64,000 bases of DNA from Lactiplantibacillus mudanjiangensis (GTDB taxonomy: Bacteria; Bacillota; Bacilli; Lactobacillales; Lactobacillaceae), in NCBI RefSeq assembly GCF_005405385.1, contig NZ_BJDY01000006.1, forward strand, positions 1-64,000. Direction: 5' to 3'. The notes under the pieces were generated by a model. That model was not told the origin of the DNA. It ran no database searches and saw only the letters and a list, made by a program, of their open reading frames with translations. Shown here piece after piece: positions 41,714 through 50,675 of this stretch. Each line of letters opens with the position of its first letter. The stretch's first letter is position 1. The translations under genes were made by a program, and so were the position numbers.

Positions 41714-42727
41714 TTATTGGGCGATTAAATCGATAATTTCTTGACGTGGAATCCCAGTGAAGTATTGATTCAAATCAAACTCATCAAGCTTAGCCGCGAT
41801 CGTTTCATGATCATACCGCAAGCCCGTTAAAGCCGCTTCAATCTCATGCACATCACCACTACCGAAGAAATCCCCATAAAATTTAAGTTGTTGGATATGG
41901 CCATCTTCAACTAACAAGCGGGCATCAATGGTCCCCATGTCGAAATGTTGCCGCCGTTTGACACTAAATTTTGGCGACTTGCCATAAACCCAGTCCCAAT
42001 TAGCATAATAGTCTTCATAAATTTTATCAATGGCTTTTTGTTGTTCAGGCGTCACTTGATATTCTTTATCCGCAATTTCAGCCAATGAATCGACCCCAAA
42101 TAACTTGGTAATCAACACGTCACGGAATTCTGGAACAGTCATCTCTTGATATTCTGGCGCTAAGTAAGGCCGCAAGTTGGTGACCCGACTACGCACAGAT
42201 TTAATGCCCTTAGAAGCGATCTTATCCGTTGGCACGGTTAAAGCTTGTGGCACAACGTCAAGATCGACATTTAACATCAACGTCCCGTGTGAGAACGTCT
42301 TGCCATTGCGTGAATACATGGCGTTACCAGAGAATTTGCGCCCATCGACTAATAAGTCATTTCGGCCACTAACGGTCGCAGTCGTCGCCCCCATTTCATG
42401 CAGCACGTCGATAATCGGCTGGGTGAACGTTTTAAAATCGCCAAATTCTTGGCTATCACTATCGACCACAAAACTAAAGCAGAGGTTACCTAAATCTTGA
42501 TAAACGGCCCCACCACCAGATAAACGTCGGGTCACCGTAATATGATGATCACGCACATAATCCGCGTTAATTTCTTCTAGAGTATTTTGATTTCGACCAA
42601 CGATTAGACATGGTTCTTCATAATAAAAAAGCACCAATGGTTCATCAAATTCAACATTGTTCATTAAGTATTGTTCAGTGGCTAGATTACGGCCAATATC
42701 ATGATCTTTCATTGCGACATAGTACAT
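41714..42727 (-). CDS. lplA: Lipoate-protein ligase A
   Basis: 337 residues. Attaches lipoate to the E2 and H subunits of 2-oxoacid dehydrogenase and glycine-cleavage complexes in two ATP-dependent steps. Visible are the biotin/lipoate transferase core NNVEFDEPLVLFYYEEPCLIVGRNQNT, the lipoyl-binding loop TRRLSGGGAVYQDLGNLCFSF, VSGRNDLLVDGRKFSGNA (with the catalytic Lys) and FSHGTLMLNVDL. A C-terminal accessory domain of about 90 residues is present. GAGGAG precedes the ATG. A structured RNA candidate ends 50 bases before the start codon. Confidence 0.93.
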   Translation of the reverse strand: MYYVAMKDHDIGRNLATEQYLMNNVEFDEPLVLFYYEEPCLIVGRNQNTLEEINADYVRDHHITVTRRLSGGGAVYQDLGNLCFSFVVDSDSQEFGDFKTFTQPIIDVLHEMGATTATVSGRNDLLVDGRKFSGNAMYSRNGKTFSHGTLMLNVDLDVVPQALTVPTDKIASKGIKSVRSRVTNLRPYLAPEYQEMTVPEFRDVLITKLFGVDSLAEIADKEYQVTPEQQKAIDKIYEDYYANWDWVYGKSPKFSVKRRQHFDMGTIDARLLVEDGHIQQLKFYGDFFGSGDVHEIEAALTGLRYDHETIAAKLDEFDLNQYFTGIPRQEIIDLIAQ

Positions 42728-42775
42728 AGGTAGATCAGCTCCTCAGCATGAATTAAGTTAAATATACAATAAAAA

Positions 42776-43057
42776 TTAAAAAAGGACCCACAAAGTGAGC
42801 CCATTTCTAGGAAGAATCACTAAGACTTAGTGTGGATTCTTCATCCCCCAAACATCATCGATCCACAATCCGTATCCTCGTGCGTTTTTGATTGGCGGCC
42901 AAACACACTCCTCGGATATTGCGTGCCATCAATAGATGGAAGTTGGTCAGTTGGTTATCCGAAATTAGCGGAAACGCTGCATACTACACTAGCTATCACT
43001 TGACGGGTTTGTTACAACAATTGGGTAACGTTGATACTGACCTTAGATTCTTCCGAT
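42776..43057 (-). ncRNA. Large structured RNA candidate upstream of lplA
   Basis: On the minus strand TTGCAA and TATACT are 17 bases apart (43092-43064), giving a start near 43057. The RNA would be closed by GGAAGAATC-TAAG (from 43054) pairing with CTTA-GT-GATTCTTCC (ending 42810). Inside are GGTCAGT with ACTGACC, GTTAC/GTAAC, AGCG/CGCT, CCATC/GATGG and GTGTGTTT with AAACGCAC. It ends in a terminator pairing GGGCTCAC with GTGGGTCC plus TTTTTT (42802-42778). No T-box or known riboswitch signature seen. It may be a stand-alone RNA or an attenuating leader of lplA. Confidence 0.65.
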
Positions 43058-43111
43058 GGCTTAAGTATATCAGACCATGTAAGCGATTGCAAAACTAATT
43101 TAATGACAACT

Positions 43112-43186
43112 AAAAACACCCCAGTCAGCCGTTGCCAACCAGAGTGACTGAAATTAATAGCGGTCGTAATCGCTATCCATTTGATA
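43112..43186 (-). ncRNA. Short RNA candidate (about 75 nt) with perfect promoter and terminator
   Basis: On the minus strand TTGGCA (43220-43215) and TATAAT (43197-43192) are exactly 17 bases apart. Transcription from about 43186 would form a hairpin ATAGCG/CGCTAT, then a terminator CAGTCA/TGACTG followed by TTTTT. The first hairpin overlaps a nine-codon frame (MDSDYDRY) without a ribosome site, which is probably chance. It lies just before the promoter of the larger RNA. Confidence 0.55.
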
Positions 43187-43340
43187 CTTATATTATAGAG
43201 CGGGATGTAACCGTTGCCAACTTTTTCGCTCGCTTAACGCACAAATTTCCAGCCATGATCTAAACTAAAAGGCTTACACTTTTCCAAATTAATGCTAAAA
43301 TGAATTTATTAATTAGCTACTAAAAACGGGGGTAACCATT

Positions 43341-43790
43341 ATGTTACAACAATATCAAAACATCTTAGTCCCAGTTGATGGCTCTAAGGTCACCGAAGAA
43401 GTGCTAAAACGCGGCATTGAAGTTGCCAAACGCAATAACACCCATTTAGATATCTTGAACGTCTTAGAAGTCAATCAATTCAGTGACACTTACGGCGGTG
43501 CCGTCAGTGGTGACGTGATCTACAAACTCTCTGAAGACGTGCAAAAACGTTTGGAAGAACTCAAACAAGAAGCTATCGACGCCGGCGTAACCGATGTTGA
43601 CATGCATGTGCGTTTTGGGAATCCTAAAACGGTTATCGCGCGTGAATTTCCTGCCGACCATCACAACGAACTCATTATGATTGGGTCAACCGGATTATCC
43701 GCCGTCGAACGCTTAATGGTCGGTTCCGTAACGACCTACGTTAGCCGGAACGCGATTTGTGATGTCTTAATCGTCAAACCAGACAAATAA
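43341..43790 (+). CDS. Universal stress protein, UspA family
   Basis: 149 residues. YQNILVPVDGSKVTEEVLKRGIEVAKR is the N-terminal Usp strand-helix. The C-terminal IMIGSTGLSAVERLMVGSVTTYVSRNAICDVLIVK fits the G-2x-G-9x-G-(S/T) ATP-binding pattern. GGGGG lies upstream of the ATG. TTACAC and TAAAAT (16-base spacer) upstream may be its promoter. It is monocistronic. It is expected to be a nucleotide-binding stress protein in the cytoplasm. Confidence 0.92.
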   Translation: MLQQYQNILVPVDGSKVTEEVLKRGIEVAKRNNTHLDILNVLEVNQFSDTYGGAVSGDVIYKLSEDVQKRLEELKQEAIDAGVTDVDMHVRFGNPKTVIAREFPADHHNELIMIGSTGLSAVERLMVGSVTTYVSRNAICDVLIVKPDK

Positions 43791-43800
43791 TTACCTTTTA

Positions 43801-43827
43801 AATAACGCGGTAACGCGTTATTTTTTT
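43801..43827 (+). terminator. Intrinsic terminator after the usp gene
   Basis: AATAACGCG pairs with CGCGTTATT around GTAA, followed by TTTTT. Confidence 0.85.
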
Positions 43828-43846
43828 ATCCATAAGGAGCATCATC

Positions 43847-44749
43847 ATGACCTGGACCAAAAAATTAAAAATTCCTGTTGCCCTCGATCAACAAACGGTG
43901 CGGACTTGTTTACAAACCTGGTTGCTGCCCAAACGAATTCAAGGCCAACTACGGCAAGGTCGGCGCATCTGGGTCAATAATTTACCAGCTAGCGTTGCGA
44001 CAATCGTGCACACTGGGGATCAATTGACCTTACAATTTGTTCCCGCCGACTTTCGCACCGCCACATCCAACTATCTCGCCGATGCGACACAACCAATCGA
44101 GATCTTATATCAAACCTCAGATTTATTGGTGGTCAATAAACCGGCTGGCATGAAGGCTCACCCTAATCAACCGGGCGAAACGGGGTCCTTACTAAACGCG
44201 TTAGCCGCTCAACTGGCCCCAACTGAGCAAGCCCCTTACATGGTCCACCGACTCGATCAAATGACCTCAGGGGCGATGCTAGTGGCCCTCAATCCGATTG
44301 TGGTGCCCATTCTCGACCGTCTAATTAGCAGTAAGACCATTCACCGGACTTACTTTGCCTGGGTTCGCGGCTATTTTGAAACACCAACTGGCCAATTTGA
44401 CGCCCCCATCGGCCATCATCCAACCGATAAACGCAAACGGTGGGTCAACACTGCCGATGCCCAAACGGCGCTAACTGACTATCAAGTCATGCAAACAACG
44501 ACCCATCAAAGTTTGGTAAAACTTGACTTACACACTGGCCGCACCCACCAACTACGCGTACATCTAGCGGCTAGTGGTCATCCGATCATTGGCGATCCGT
44601 TATACGATGAGCAGTTTGAAACCAGTCCACGATTGCTTCTACATGCTTGGCAACTGTTATTACAATTACCATTCAGTGATCAACTCGCAACTGTTCAAGC
44701 ACCGTTACCGGATAGCTTTAAAATGACTGACAAAATCGACAACTACTAA
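43847..44749 (+). CDS. RluA-family pseudouridine synthase
   Basis: 300 residues. The N-terminal part is S4-like (LKIPVALDQQTVRTCLQTWLL...QGRRIWVNN). The catalytic domain has VVNKPAGMKAHPN, the active-site Asp motif MVHRLDQMTSGAMLVA and GRTHQLRVHLAASGHPIIGDPLY. These enzymes isomerise uridine in 23S rRNA or tRNA; the target site is not inferable. AAGGAG precedes the ATG and a strong terminator follows. Confidence 0.92.
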   Translation: MTWTKKLKIPVALDQQTVRTCLQTWLLPKRIQGQLRQGRRIWVNNLPASVATIVHTGDQLTLQFVPADFRTATSNYLADATQPIEILYQTSDLLVVNKPAGMKAHPNQPGETGSLLNALAAQLAPTEQAPYMVHRLDQMTSGAMLVALNPIVVPILDRLISSKTIHRTYFAWVRGYFETPTGQFDAPIGHHPTDKRKRWVNTADAQTALTDYQVMQTTTHQSLVKLDLHTGRTHQLRVHLAASGHPIIGDPLYDEQFETSPRLLLHAWQLLLQLPFSDQLATVQAPLPDSFKMTDKIDNY

Positions 44750-44751
44750 CC

Positions 44752-44795
44752 AAAACGGCCCCACCAGCTTGTATGCTGATGAGGCCGTTTTGGCG
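44752..44795 (+). terminator. Intrinsic terminator after the RluA gene
   Basis: AAAACGGCC..ACCAGC pairs with GCTGAT..GGCCGTTTT. Confidence 0.7.
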
Positions 44796-44827
44796 TTTAA
44801 AAAATTCACGTCTGTCTTGCTGTCACT

Positions 44828-45973
44828 TTAGCCTTCTCGTTGTGCCTCCCATGAAGCACCCTCACTAACCGTCACTTGCGGCAAGTAGCTGCGGTTTAGC
44901 AGGCCTTGCCAAGCACGGATAATTTTCGGTAGGCTAAACGCTTTTGCGCGTTGTAATGATCGTTGTGCATAAGCTTCGCGTAGGCTCAGATCAGCCATCA
45001 GCGGTTGCATGCCATGCCATAACCCGATCACATCATGGGCCGGTGTTAACACCCCGTAGCGCCCACCTTGTAAGTATTCCGCTGACCCAGTATTGGTCAT
45101 CGCCGCTACTGGCAACCCTAAGGCCATCGCTTCACCCATCACGAGTGGCATGCCTTCCCAACGTGACGTCATGACAAAGATTGACGCCTGTTGATAATGT
45201 TGACGTAAGGCCTCATCTTTCAGGGCACCGCGATAAATGATCCGATCCTGAACGTTTAAGTCGGTTAATAACTGATCGAATGTCGCCATCGCACTCGGTG
45301 TGCCTTTTCCAGCCATTGAAATCTGCCAGTCATCTGGCAATTGCCGCGCTAAAGCCAGCAAATAATCAATCCCTTTATGTTGAATATCAATCCGACCGGT
45401 AAATGCAATCGTGTGGTAGCGCAAGTCGGCTCGGTGACCGGCAGCGTTCAACGTGAGCGGATTATAAATTTTAACCGTATGTGGATTGAAGCGTGAATAC
45501 CCTTCTAAATCAGACGCGGTTAACGTCACCACCGCATCAGCCGCAATCAAGCCGGTTTTGAATTCTTTTTGCATGTGAACGTAGTATTGATATAAGTAAG
45601 TTTCAACGTTATTATGCATCCAGGCAATCACGTTTAACCGTGGCAAACTGGCCTTTATTGCTGGCGCAAAACTCGTCAACAAACCACCAGGTAAGATAAC
45701 ACTGTCATACTGACCAACTCGCAAAAACGTAATTAAGTCTGTGATCTGAATCGCATATTTTTGTAATGGCGCATCGCCAAAATAATTTAGAATTTGATCA
45801 TCGACTGGATGTGGTGCCACCACTAAGGGTGCTTGTAGCCGATAAAATGACCGTGGATGCGCTAATGAGTAATAGGTGACATCTGCTTGACTGGCCAACG
45901 CATTGCCTAAAACCGTACTCGCACGTTTAACCCCATCCATCACCAAGTTTTCAACAACAATGAGTAATTTCAT
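44828..45973 (-). CDS. GT4-type glycosyltransferase
   Basis: 381 residues with the GT-B two-Rossmann layout. IAFTGRIDIQHKGIDYLLALARQL is the start of the nucleotide-sugar domain, and SRWEGMPLVMGEAMALGLPVAA is the EX7E motif with sugar-nucleotide contacts. It should transfer a sugar to a cell-wall or exopolysaccharide acceptor at the inner membrane face. No other glycosyltransferase lies nearby, so it is an isolated gene. The ribosome site before the ATG is weak. Confidence 0.85.
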   Translation of the reverse strand: MKLLIVVENLVMDGVKRASTVLGNALASQADVTYYSLAHPRSFYRLQAPLVVAPHPVDDQILNYFGDAPLQKYAIQITDLITFLRVGQYDSVILPGGLLTSFAPAIKASLPRLNVIAWMHNNVETYLYQYYVHMQKEFKTGLIAADAVVTLTASDLEGYSRFNPHTVKIYNPLTLNAAGHRADLRYHTIAFTGRIDIQHKGIDYLLALARQLPDDWQISMAGKGTPSAMATFDQLLTDLNVQDRIIYRGALKDEALRQHYQQASIFVMTSRWEGMPLVMGEAMALGLPVAAMTNTGSAEYLQGGRYGVLTPAHDVIGLWHGMQPLMADLSLREAYAQRSLQRAKAFSLPKIIRAWQGLLNRSYLPQVTVSEGASWEAQREG

Positions 45974-46128
45974 ATGCTTATTTGGCGGTCACCGTTAGCC
46001 GTAAAGCTGAGACTGCTAGGCCGCCACTCCTCTCTTTATAAACTAAATCGAAACAAGCCAGGCTAACGTTGTAGGTATTATAGTCGATAAAATTAAAAAC
46101 TAGTTAGAAATATGCTCATGAGATTATA

Positions 46129-46163
46129 AAAAAAGGCGTTCAGCCTATGCTGAGCGCCTTTAA
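46129..46163 (-). terminator. Intrinsic terminator of the phosphoketolase gene
   Basis: On the minus strand AAAGGCGCTCAGC pairs with GCTGAACGCCTTT, followed by T residues. Confidence 0.85.
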
Positions 46164-46175
46164 AGGTTAATTAAC

Positions 46176-48542
46176 TTATTTCAATCCAGTCCATTGCCAA
46201 TCATTGACTTCTGGTAAATCATCACCGTTTTCACGGATATAAGCCGCGTGCTTGGCTAATTCATTGTCCATTTGTTGAACAAAGGCAGCACCGGTATTTT
46301 CCATCGCTGGTTGCACATTAATGGCTGACTTCGCAAGATCGAAACGATCCATTTGGTTCATCACCCGCACATCAAATGGCGTGGTGATATCCCCATTTTC
46401 ACGGTAACCATGAACATATAAGTTATGGTTGTGACGATCAAAGAAGATATCCCGAATTTGATCTTCGTAGCCGTGGAAAGCAAAGACCACTGGTTTGTCC
46501 TTAGTGAAGTAGTGGTCGAATTCTTGATCCGTTAAACCACGTGGGTCTTTTTCAGGACTCCGCAGCTTCAACAAATCAACGACATTGACGAAACGAATCT
46601 TCATGTCTGGGAAGCTAGCATGTAACAATTGGATGGCAGCCAACGATTCAAGCGTTGGTTCTGTCCCAGCTGCCGCAAAGACAATATCAGGTTCACTACC
46701 TTGATCGGTACTTGCCCAATCAACAATGCCTAAACCATTGTCAACCAATTGCTTAGCTTCTTCAATACTGAACCATTGTTGACGTGGATGTTTCGACGTA
46801 ACCACGTAGTTAATCTTCTCTTGACTCCGTAAGATAACATCGCCGACCGCTAATAGTGTGTTGGCATCAGCTGGCAAGTATTCCCGAATATATTCTGGTT
46901 TCTTTTCAGCTAAATGCGTTAATGCGCCAGGATCTTGATGGGTATACCCATTATGATCTTGTTGGAAAACTGTCGAAGACGCAATGATGTTCAATGATGG
47001 GTACTTTTGACGCCAATCAAGTTCGTTGGCTTTGCGTAACCACTTGAAGTGTTGCGTTAACATGGAATCCACAACGCGCAAGAACGCTTCATAGCTGGCA
47101 AACAAACCATGACGACCTGTTAAGACATAGCCTTCAAGCCAACCTTCAGCTTGATGTTCAGATAATTGCGCATCCAAAACTCGACCAGCTGGGGCTTCGT
47201 ATTGATCACTATCTTCATGAACAGGTTCCAACCATTGCCGATTAGTGGCTTCAAACAAGCCATATAAGCGGTTAGACATGGTTTCATCAGGGCCAAACAA
47301 ACGGAAGTTATCCGGGTTCTTCTTGATAACATCACGCAAGTAATCAGACCAAACTAACATATCTTGTTTAACATTTTCACCACGTTCAGTCGTATCAACC
47401 GCATAATCACGGAAGTTTGGTAAGTTCAAGGCTTTTGGATCAACCCCACCATTAGTGATTGGGTTAGCCGCCATCCGGGCTTGTCCTTGTGGGATGATTT
47501 CGGCAATTTCAGGTTTCAATTGACCATCAGCGGTAAAGAGTTCTTCTGGTCGATATGATTTGAGCCAATCGACTAAGGCGTCGGCATGTTGCATATCATT
47601 TTGATCAACTGGAATTGGAATTTGATGGGCCCGGAATGAGCCTTCAATCTTGTCGCCATCCCAGCTCTTAGGACCCGTCCAACCTTTAGGGGCGCGAACG
47701 ACGATCATTGGCCATACTGGCAAAGTGGCATCGTTGTTTTCACGCGCATGTTTTTGAATCGCTTGAATCTTTTCAACCGCTTCATCAACAGCTTTAGCCA
47801 TCGCTGGGTGCATCTTTTCAGGGTCATCGCCTTCAACAAAGAGTGGTTCCCAGTTCATGCTTTCAAAGTATTGGGTTAACTTTTCATCAGACGTCCGACT
47901 CAATAACGTTGGGTTAGAAATCTTGAACCCATTTAAGTTCAAGATAGGTAAGACCGCCCCATCATTGATTGGGTTGATGAACTTGTTTGATTGCCAAGAT
48001 GTTGCTAATGGGCCAGTTTCAGCTTCCCCATCACCAACAACAACGGCGGCGATTTGATCAGGGTTATCTAAGATTGCTCCAGTCCCATGTGACAATGAAT
48101 AACCGAGTTCGCCACCTTCATGAATCGATCCTGGCGTTTCAGGTGCAGCGTGAGAAGCCACCCCACCTGGGAATGAGAATTGCTTAAATAACTTTTGCAT
48201 CCCGTCTTTATCTTGGGTAATTTCTGGATAAATATCCGTGTAAGTCCCATCAAGATAAGAATTGGAAACCATTACTTGACCACCATGACCGGGGCCTTCC
48301 ACGTAGAACATCTTTAAGTCATATTTATTAATTGCCCGGTTCAAATGGGCATAGATGAAGTTTTGTCCGGCAATCGTGCCCCAATGGCCGATTGGATGGA
48401 CCTTCACATCACTGGCCTTTAATGGCCGTTCGAGTAACGGGTTCGCTTTTAAGTACAATTGACCAACGGATAAATAGTTGGCTGCGCGCCAATATTGGTC
48501 AACTTTTTGCAAATATGCTGGTGCTGAATAATCAGTTGTCAT
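46176..48542 (-). CDS. xpk: Xylulose-5-phosphate/fructose-6-phosphate phosphoketolase
   Basis: 788 residues, the full length of the family. A thiamine-diphosphate enzyme that cleaves xylulose 5-phosphate (or fructose 6-phosphate) with phosphate to acetyl phosphate and glyceraldehyde 3-phosphate (or erythrose 4-phosphate), the key step of heterofermentative pentose use. Visible are [47 protein letters not shown], the ThDP signature [13 protein letters not shown]...[11 protein letters not shown] and [19 protein letters not shown] precedes the ATG. The promoter at 48601-48628 with a palindrome upstream suggests control by the nearby GntR-family regulator. Confidence 0.97.
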   Translation of the reverse strand: MTTDYSAPAYLQKVDQYWRAANYLSVGQLYLKANPLLERPLKASDVKVHPIGHWGTIAGQNFIYAHLNRAINKYDLKMFYVEGPGHGGQVMVSNSYLDGTYTDIYPEITQDKDGMQKLFKQFSFPGGVASHAAPETPGSIHEGGELGYSLSHGTGAILDNPDQIAAVVVGDGEAETGPLATSWQSNKFINPINDGAVLPILNLNGFKISNPTLLSRTSDEKLTQYFESMNWEPLFVEGDDPEKMHPAMAKAVDEAVEKIQAIQKHARENNDATLPVWPMIVVRAPKGWTGPKSWDGDKIEGSFRAHQIPIPVDQNDMQHADALVDWLKSYRPEELFTADGQLKPEIAEIIPQGQARMAANPITNGGVDPKALNLPNFRDYAVDTTERGENVKQDMLVWSDYLRDVIKKNPDNFRLFGPDETMSNRLYGLFEATNRQWLEPVHEDSDQYEAPAGRVLDAQLSEHQAEGWLEGYVLTGRHGLFASYEAFLRVVDSMLTQHFKWLRKANELDWRQKYPSLNIIASSTVFQQDHNGYTHQDPGALTHLAEKKPEYIREYLPADANTLLAVGDVILRSQEKINYVVTSKHPRQQWFSIEEAKQLVDNGLGIVDWASTDQGSEPDIVFAAAGTEPTLESLAAIQLLHASFPDMKIRFVNVVDLLKLRSPEKDPRGLTDQEFDHYFTKDKPVVFAFHGYEDQIRDIFFDRHNHNLYVHGYRENGDITTPFDVRVMNQMDRFDLAKSAINVQPAMENTGAAFVQQMDNELAKHAAYIRENGDDLPEVNDWQWTGLK

Positions 48543-48600
48543 TTTGACTCTCCTTTATCTGCATCTCATCGTTACGTATCTGACATCTTTTACAAGTTCC

Positions 48601-48655
48601 ATCTTAGCAGGTTATTTTTAGAAGTCAACCTTTTTGATAATTGGAACGGTCCAAT
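48601..48655 (-). promoter_or_regulatory. xpk promoter and upstream palindromic operator
   Basis: On the minus strand TTGACT (48628-48623) and TAAGAT (48606-48601) are 16 bases apart. The perfect 16-base palindrome core ATTGGAACGGTCCAAT lies at 48640-48655, just upstream of -35. Its half-sites GGTCCA and TTGGAAC recur at 50115-50136 next to the GntR gene. Confidence 0.65.
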
Positions 48656-48686
48656 TAATTACATTGGCAAAAATAGATTACCAAAA

Positions 48687-48716
48687 AGCCGGTGTCATCG
48701 CTGGGATAACGCCGGT
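48687..48716 (-). terminator. Intrinsic terminator of the secreted-protein gene at 48773
   Basis: On the minus strand AACCGGCGTTAT pairs with ATGACACCGGCT, followed by TTTT. Confidence 0.7.
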
Positions 48717-48772
48717 TAGGGATGTCTTAATTAAATTTTCTTAAATTGGCAGGTTTTGGCAACCTAGCTAAT

Positions 48773-49216
48773 CTATTTTAAATTGACAAATGATTCGTTG
48801 TAAGTCATGGTACGTTTGCCCGTCACCATCACATTGGCTTGTGAACTCGTTGCACTAGCCTTTTCTAATAACACGGTGACTTTTTTACCCCCAATGTTAC
48901 GTTTAGTCACTTTGTAATATGGGTTAGCGTTGCCAGTATAACCAATTCGATACCAGCCCCCCTTGGCCTTCTTGACACTTAAGTTCGAACCAGAAATCGT
49001 GTAATGATAACTACCATGTCCCATCACAATACTATGCTTGGTCATTTTAGTAAATTCAGGATTTCGATCGTTTTCCAAACGTTCGAACCACTTATGACGA
49101 AACTTGGTTGGAACGGTTGCACTTTTCTTTGCCGCTTGAATCGTTGGGGCCATGACAAAACCGCTTCTTCCGACTAACATCACAGCTACGGCGCTACTCA
49201 AGACTAATTTACGCAT
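48773..49216 (-). CDS. Small secreted protein of unknown function
   Basis: 147 residues with a Sec signal peptide (MRKLVLSSAVAVMLVG, cleavage near IQAA). The mature part is basic, with KTGNxGY-like beta-strand segments (GGWYRIGYTGNANPYYKVTK) and the tail MTYNESFVNLK. No anchor or catalytic motif. GGAGGAG precedes the ATG. It belongs to the lysine-rich small secretome seen elsewhere in this window (51948, 62512). Confidence 0.7.
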   Translation of the reverse strand: MRKLVLSSAVAVMLVGRSGFVMAPTIQAAKKSATVPTKFRHKWFERLENDRNPEFTKMTKHSIVMGHGSYHYTISGSNLSVKKAKGGWYRIGYTGNANPYYKVTKRNIGGKKVTVLLEKASATSSQANVMVTGKRTMTYNESFVNLK

Positions 49217-49322
49217 ACTTTTCTCCTCCAGATTTAAGCATCCCCATTGCTAATCAAGCCATTAGCTGGCTTAAATTCAGTTTAACAGTTCAACTAATAA
49301 AAGCCAATCACTAGTTGACCGC

Positions 49323-50042
49323 TTAAACTCTCACGAAGGTCGTATATTTCATGTATTGATAATGAATTCGCATGTTAGACACTTCAAATGGCGTCCCATC
49401 ATCTAAGAAGAAGATCCCGCTCATCACGCCCACCGGTTCTGTGGCTTTTAGATGTAATAAGTTCTGATCTGTTTCATTCGAGGCGTCGACTGCGATCGAC
49501 AAGAATGATTTGGTTACCGCGGCATGTTTAGTCTCCTGTACATAATTAAAAATAGAACCACTGATAACTTCACGATTTAATTCTGGGACTAGCTTAATCG
49601 GAATATAGCCCGTTTCAATCATAAACGGTTGGTCATCTAGCAACCGTAATCGTTTAATCTCATAAACAAACTCATCGGGTGCTAAAAATAAGTCTTGTTG
49701 CAACTCTTGACTTGCAGGAATGACTTGAAAGTCTAATAATTGAATACTGGGCTTGGCACCTTCAGTATTCAAACTATCGGTAATGCCTAAATTCGTGCCT
49801 TCATATTGAAATGAAGATTGGTTTTTAAGATATAATGGATTGATGAACGTCCCGGAACCCCGCTTCTTAAAAATCAAGCCTTGATTTGCCAAAACATTTA
49901 AGGCGCGCTTGATGGAACTCCGACTGACCTGATACTGGTCACTTAGGCTCCGTTCATCCGGTAACTTTTTATCGACAAACTCATTGGCCATGATCCGCTT
50001 TTTTAAGTCGGTCATCACTTGTTGATAAACTAAATCGGCCAT
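49323..50042 (-). CDS. GntR-family regulator, HutC/UTRA type
   Basis: 239 residues. The N-terminal winged helix (VYQQVMTDLKKRIMANEFVDKKLPDERSLSDQYQVSRSSIKRALNVLANQGLIFKKRGSGTFI) is GntR. Residues about 95-235 form a UTRA effector domain (FVYEIKRLRLLDDQPFMIETGYIPIKLVPELN). Such regulators sense sugars or sugar phosphates. The shared half-sites between its upstream region and the xpk operator suggest it controls xpk (inference). GAGGAGG precedes the ATG. An inverted repeat CTCTGCT/AGCAGAG (50052-50058, 50081-50087) brackets its -10 region. Confidence 0.9.
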   Translation of the reverse strand: MADLVYQQVMTDLKKRIMANEFVDKKLPDERSLSDQYQVSRSSIKRALNVLANQGLIFKKRGSGTFINPLYLKNQSSFQYEGTNLGITDSLNTEGAKPSIQLLDFQVIPASQELQQDLFLAPDEFVYEIKRLRLLDDQPFMIETGYIPIKLVPELNREVISGSIFNYVQETKHAAVTKSFLSIAVDASNETDQNLLHLKATEPVGVMSGIFFLDDGTPFEVSNMRIHYQYMKYTTFVRV

Positions 50043-50164
50043 GTTGGTTCCTCCTCTGCTGAATATGCTACCTGTAGTATAGCAGAGTTTACGAACCAGT
50101 GACGAAATTAAAACGGTCCATTCAAATAATTGGAACGCACTTTTAGAATTGTGAGGAATATGTC

Positions 50165-50671
50165 ATGTCAAAAAAGAAGAAGAAACAAGATCAATTAGGT
50201 AAAACCTTGGTTGAAAAAATCCTTGATAAAGCTAACGTGAGTTATCAACAATATGAATTTCCAACCGAAACTGAAGGCGATGTTGAACAACTTCAAGTCG
50301 ATCACTTGGGCGTTGACGAACATCATATCTATAAGACGCTAGCACTCATCGGCAACAAGACCGGTCCGTTAGTTGGCGTTTTACCTTTAGATGAACACCT
50401 CAGCTATAAGAAGCTCGCCAAACTATCCGGCAATAAAAAGGTCGGGATGATTCCATTAAAAGATTTGGAACGAACGACCGGCTATCAGCACGGGGCCAAT
50501 ACGCCCGTCGGTATTTGGGAAACTAAGAAATTTCCAATTTTCATCAACGATAGTGCAAAAAAGCAAGGTAAAATTTTAGTATCATCTGGCAAGATTGGCC
50601 GCTCGATTGAAATTGACGCCGAAGACCTGCGCAAGCTTGTGCATGGAACTTTCGGTGATGTTGCGGAGTGA
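50165..50671 (+). CDS. YbaK/EbsC-family Cys-tRNA(Pro) deacylase
   Basis: 168 residues. The family hydrolyses mischarged Cys-tRNA(Pro) made by prolyl-tRNA synthetase. KTLVEKILDKANVSYQQYEF, HIYKTLALIGNKTGPLVGVLPLDEHLSYKKLAKLSGNKKVGMIP with the conserved lysine loop, and GYQHGANTPVGI match YbaK proteins. GTGAGG lies upstream. It is divergent from the GntR gene; TTCAAA and TAGAAT (17-base spacer) form its likely promoter, overlapped by the GntR half-sites. The next gene starts 5 bases after the stop codon. Confidence 0.9.
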   Translation: MSKKKKKQDQLGKTLVEKILDKANVSYQQYEFPTETEGDVEQLQVDHLGVDEHHIYKTLALIGNKTGPLVGVLPLDEHLSYKKLAKLSGNKKVGMIPLKDLERTTGYQHGANTPVGIWETKKFPIFINDSAKKQGKILVSSGKIGRSIEIDAEDLRKLVHGTFGDVAE

Positions 50672-50675
50672 GGTT

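Noticed and set aside
42776-43057. Assignment of the lplA-upstream RNA to 6S RNA or a T-box
   Set aside because: It is multi-branched, unlike the single long 6S hairpin, and lacks the T-box GGGTGG-ACCGCG element.
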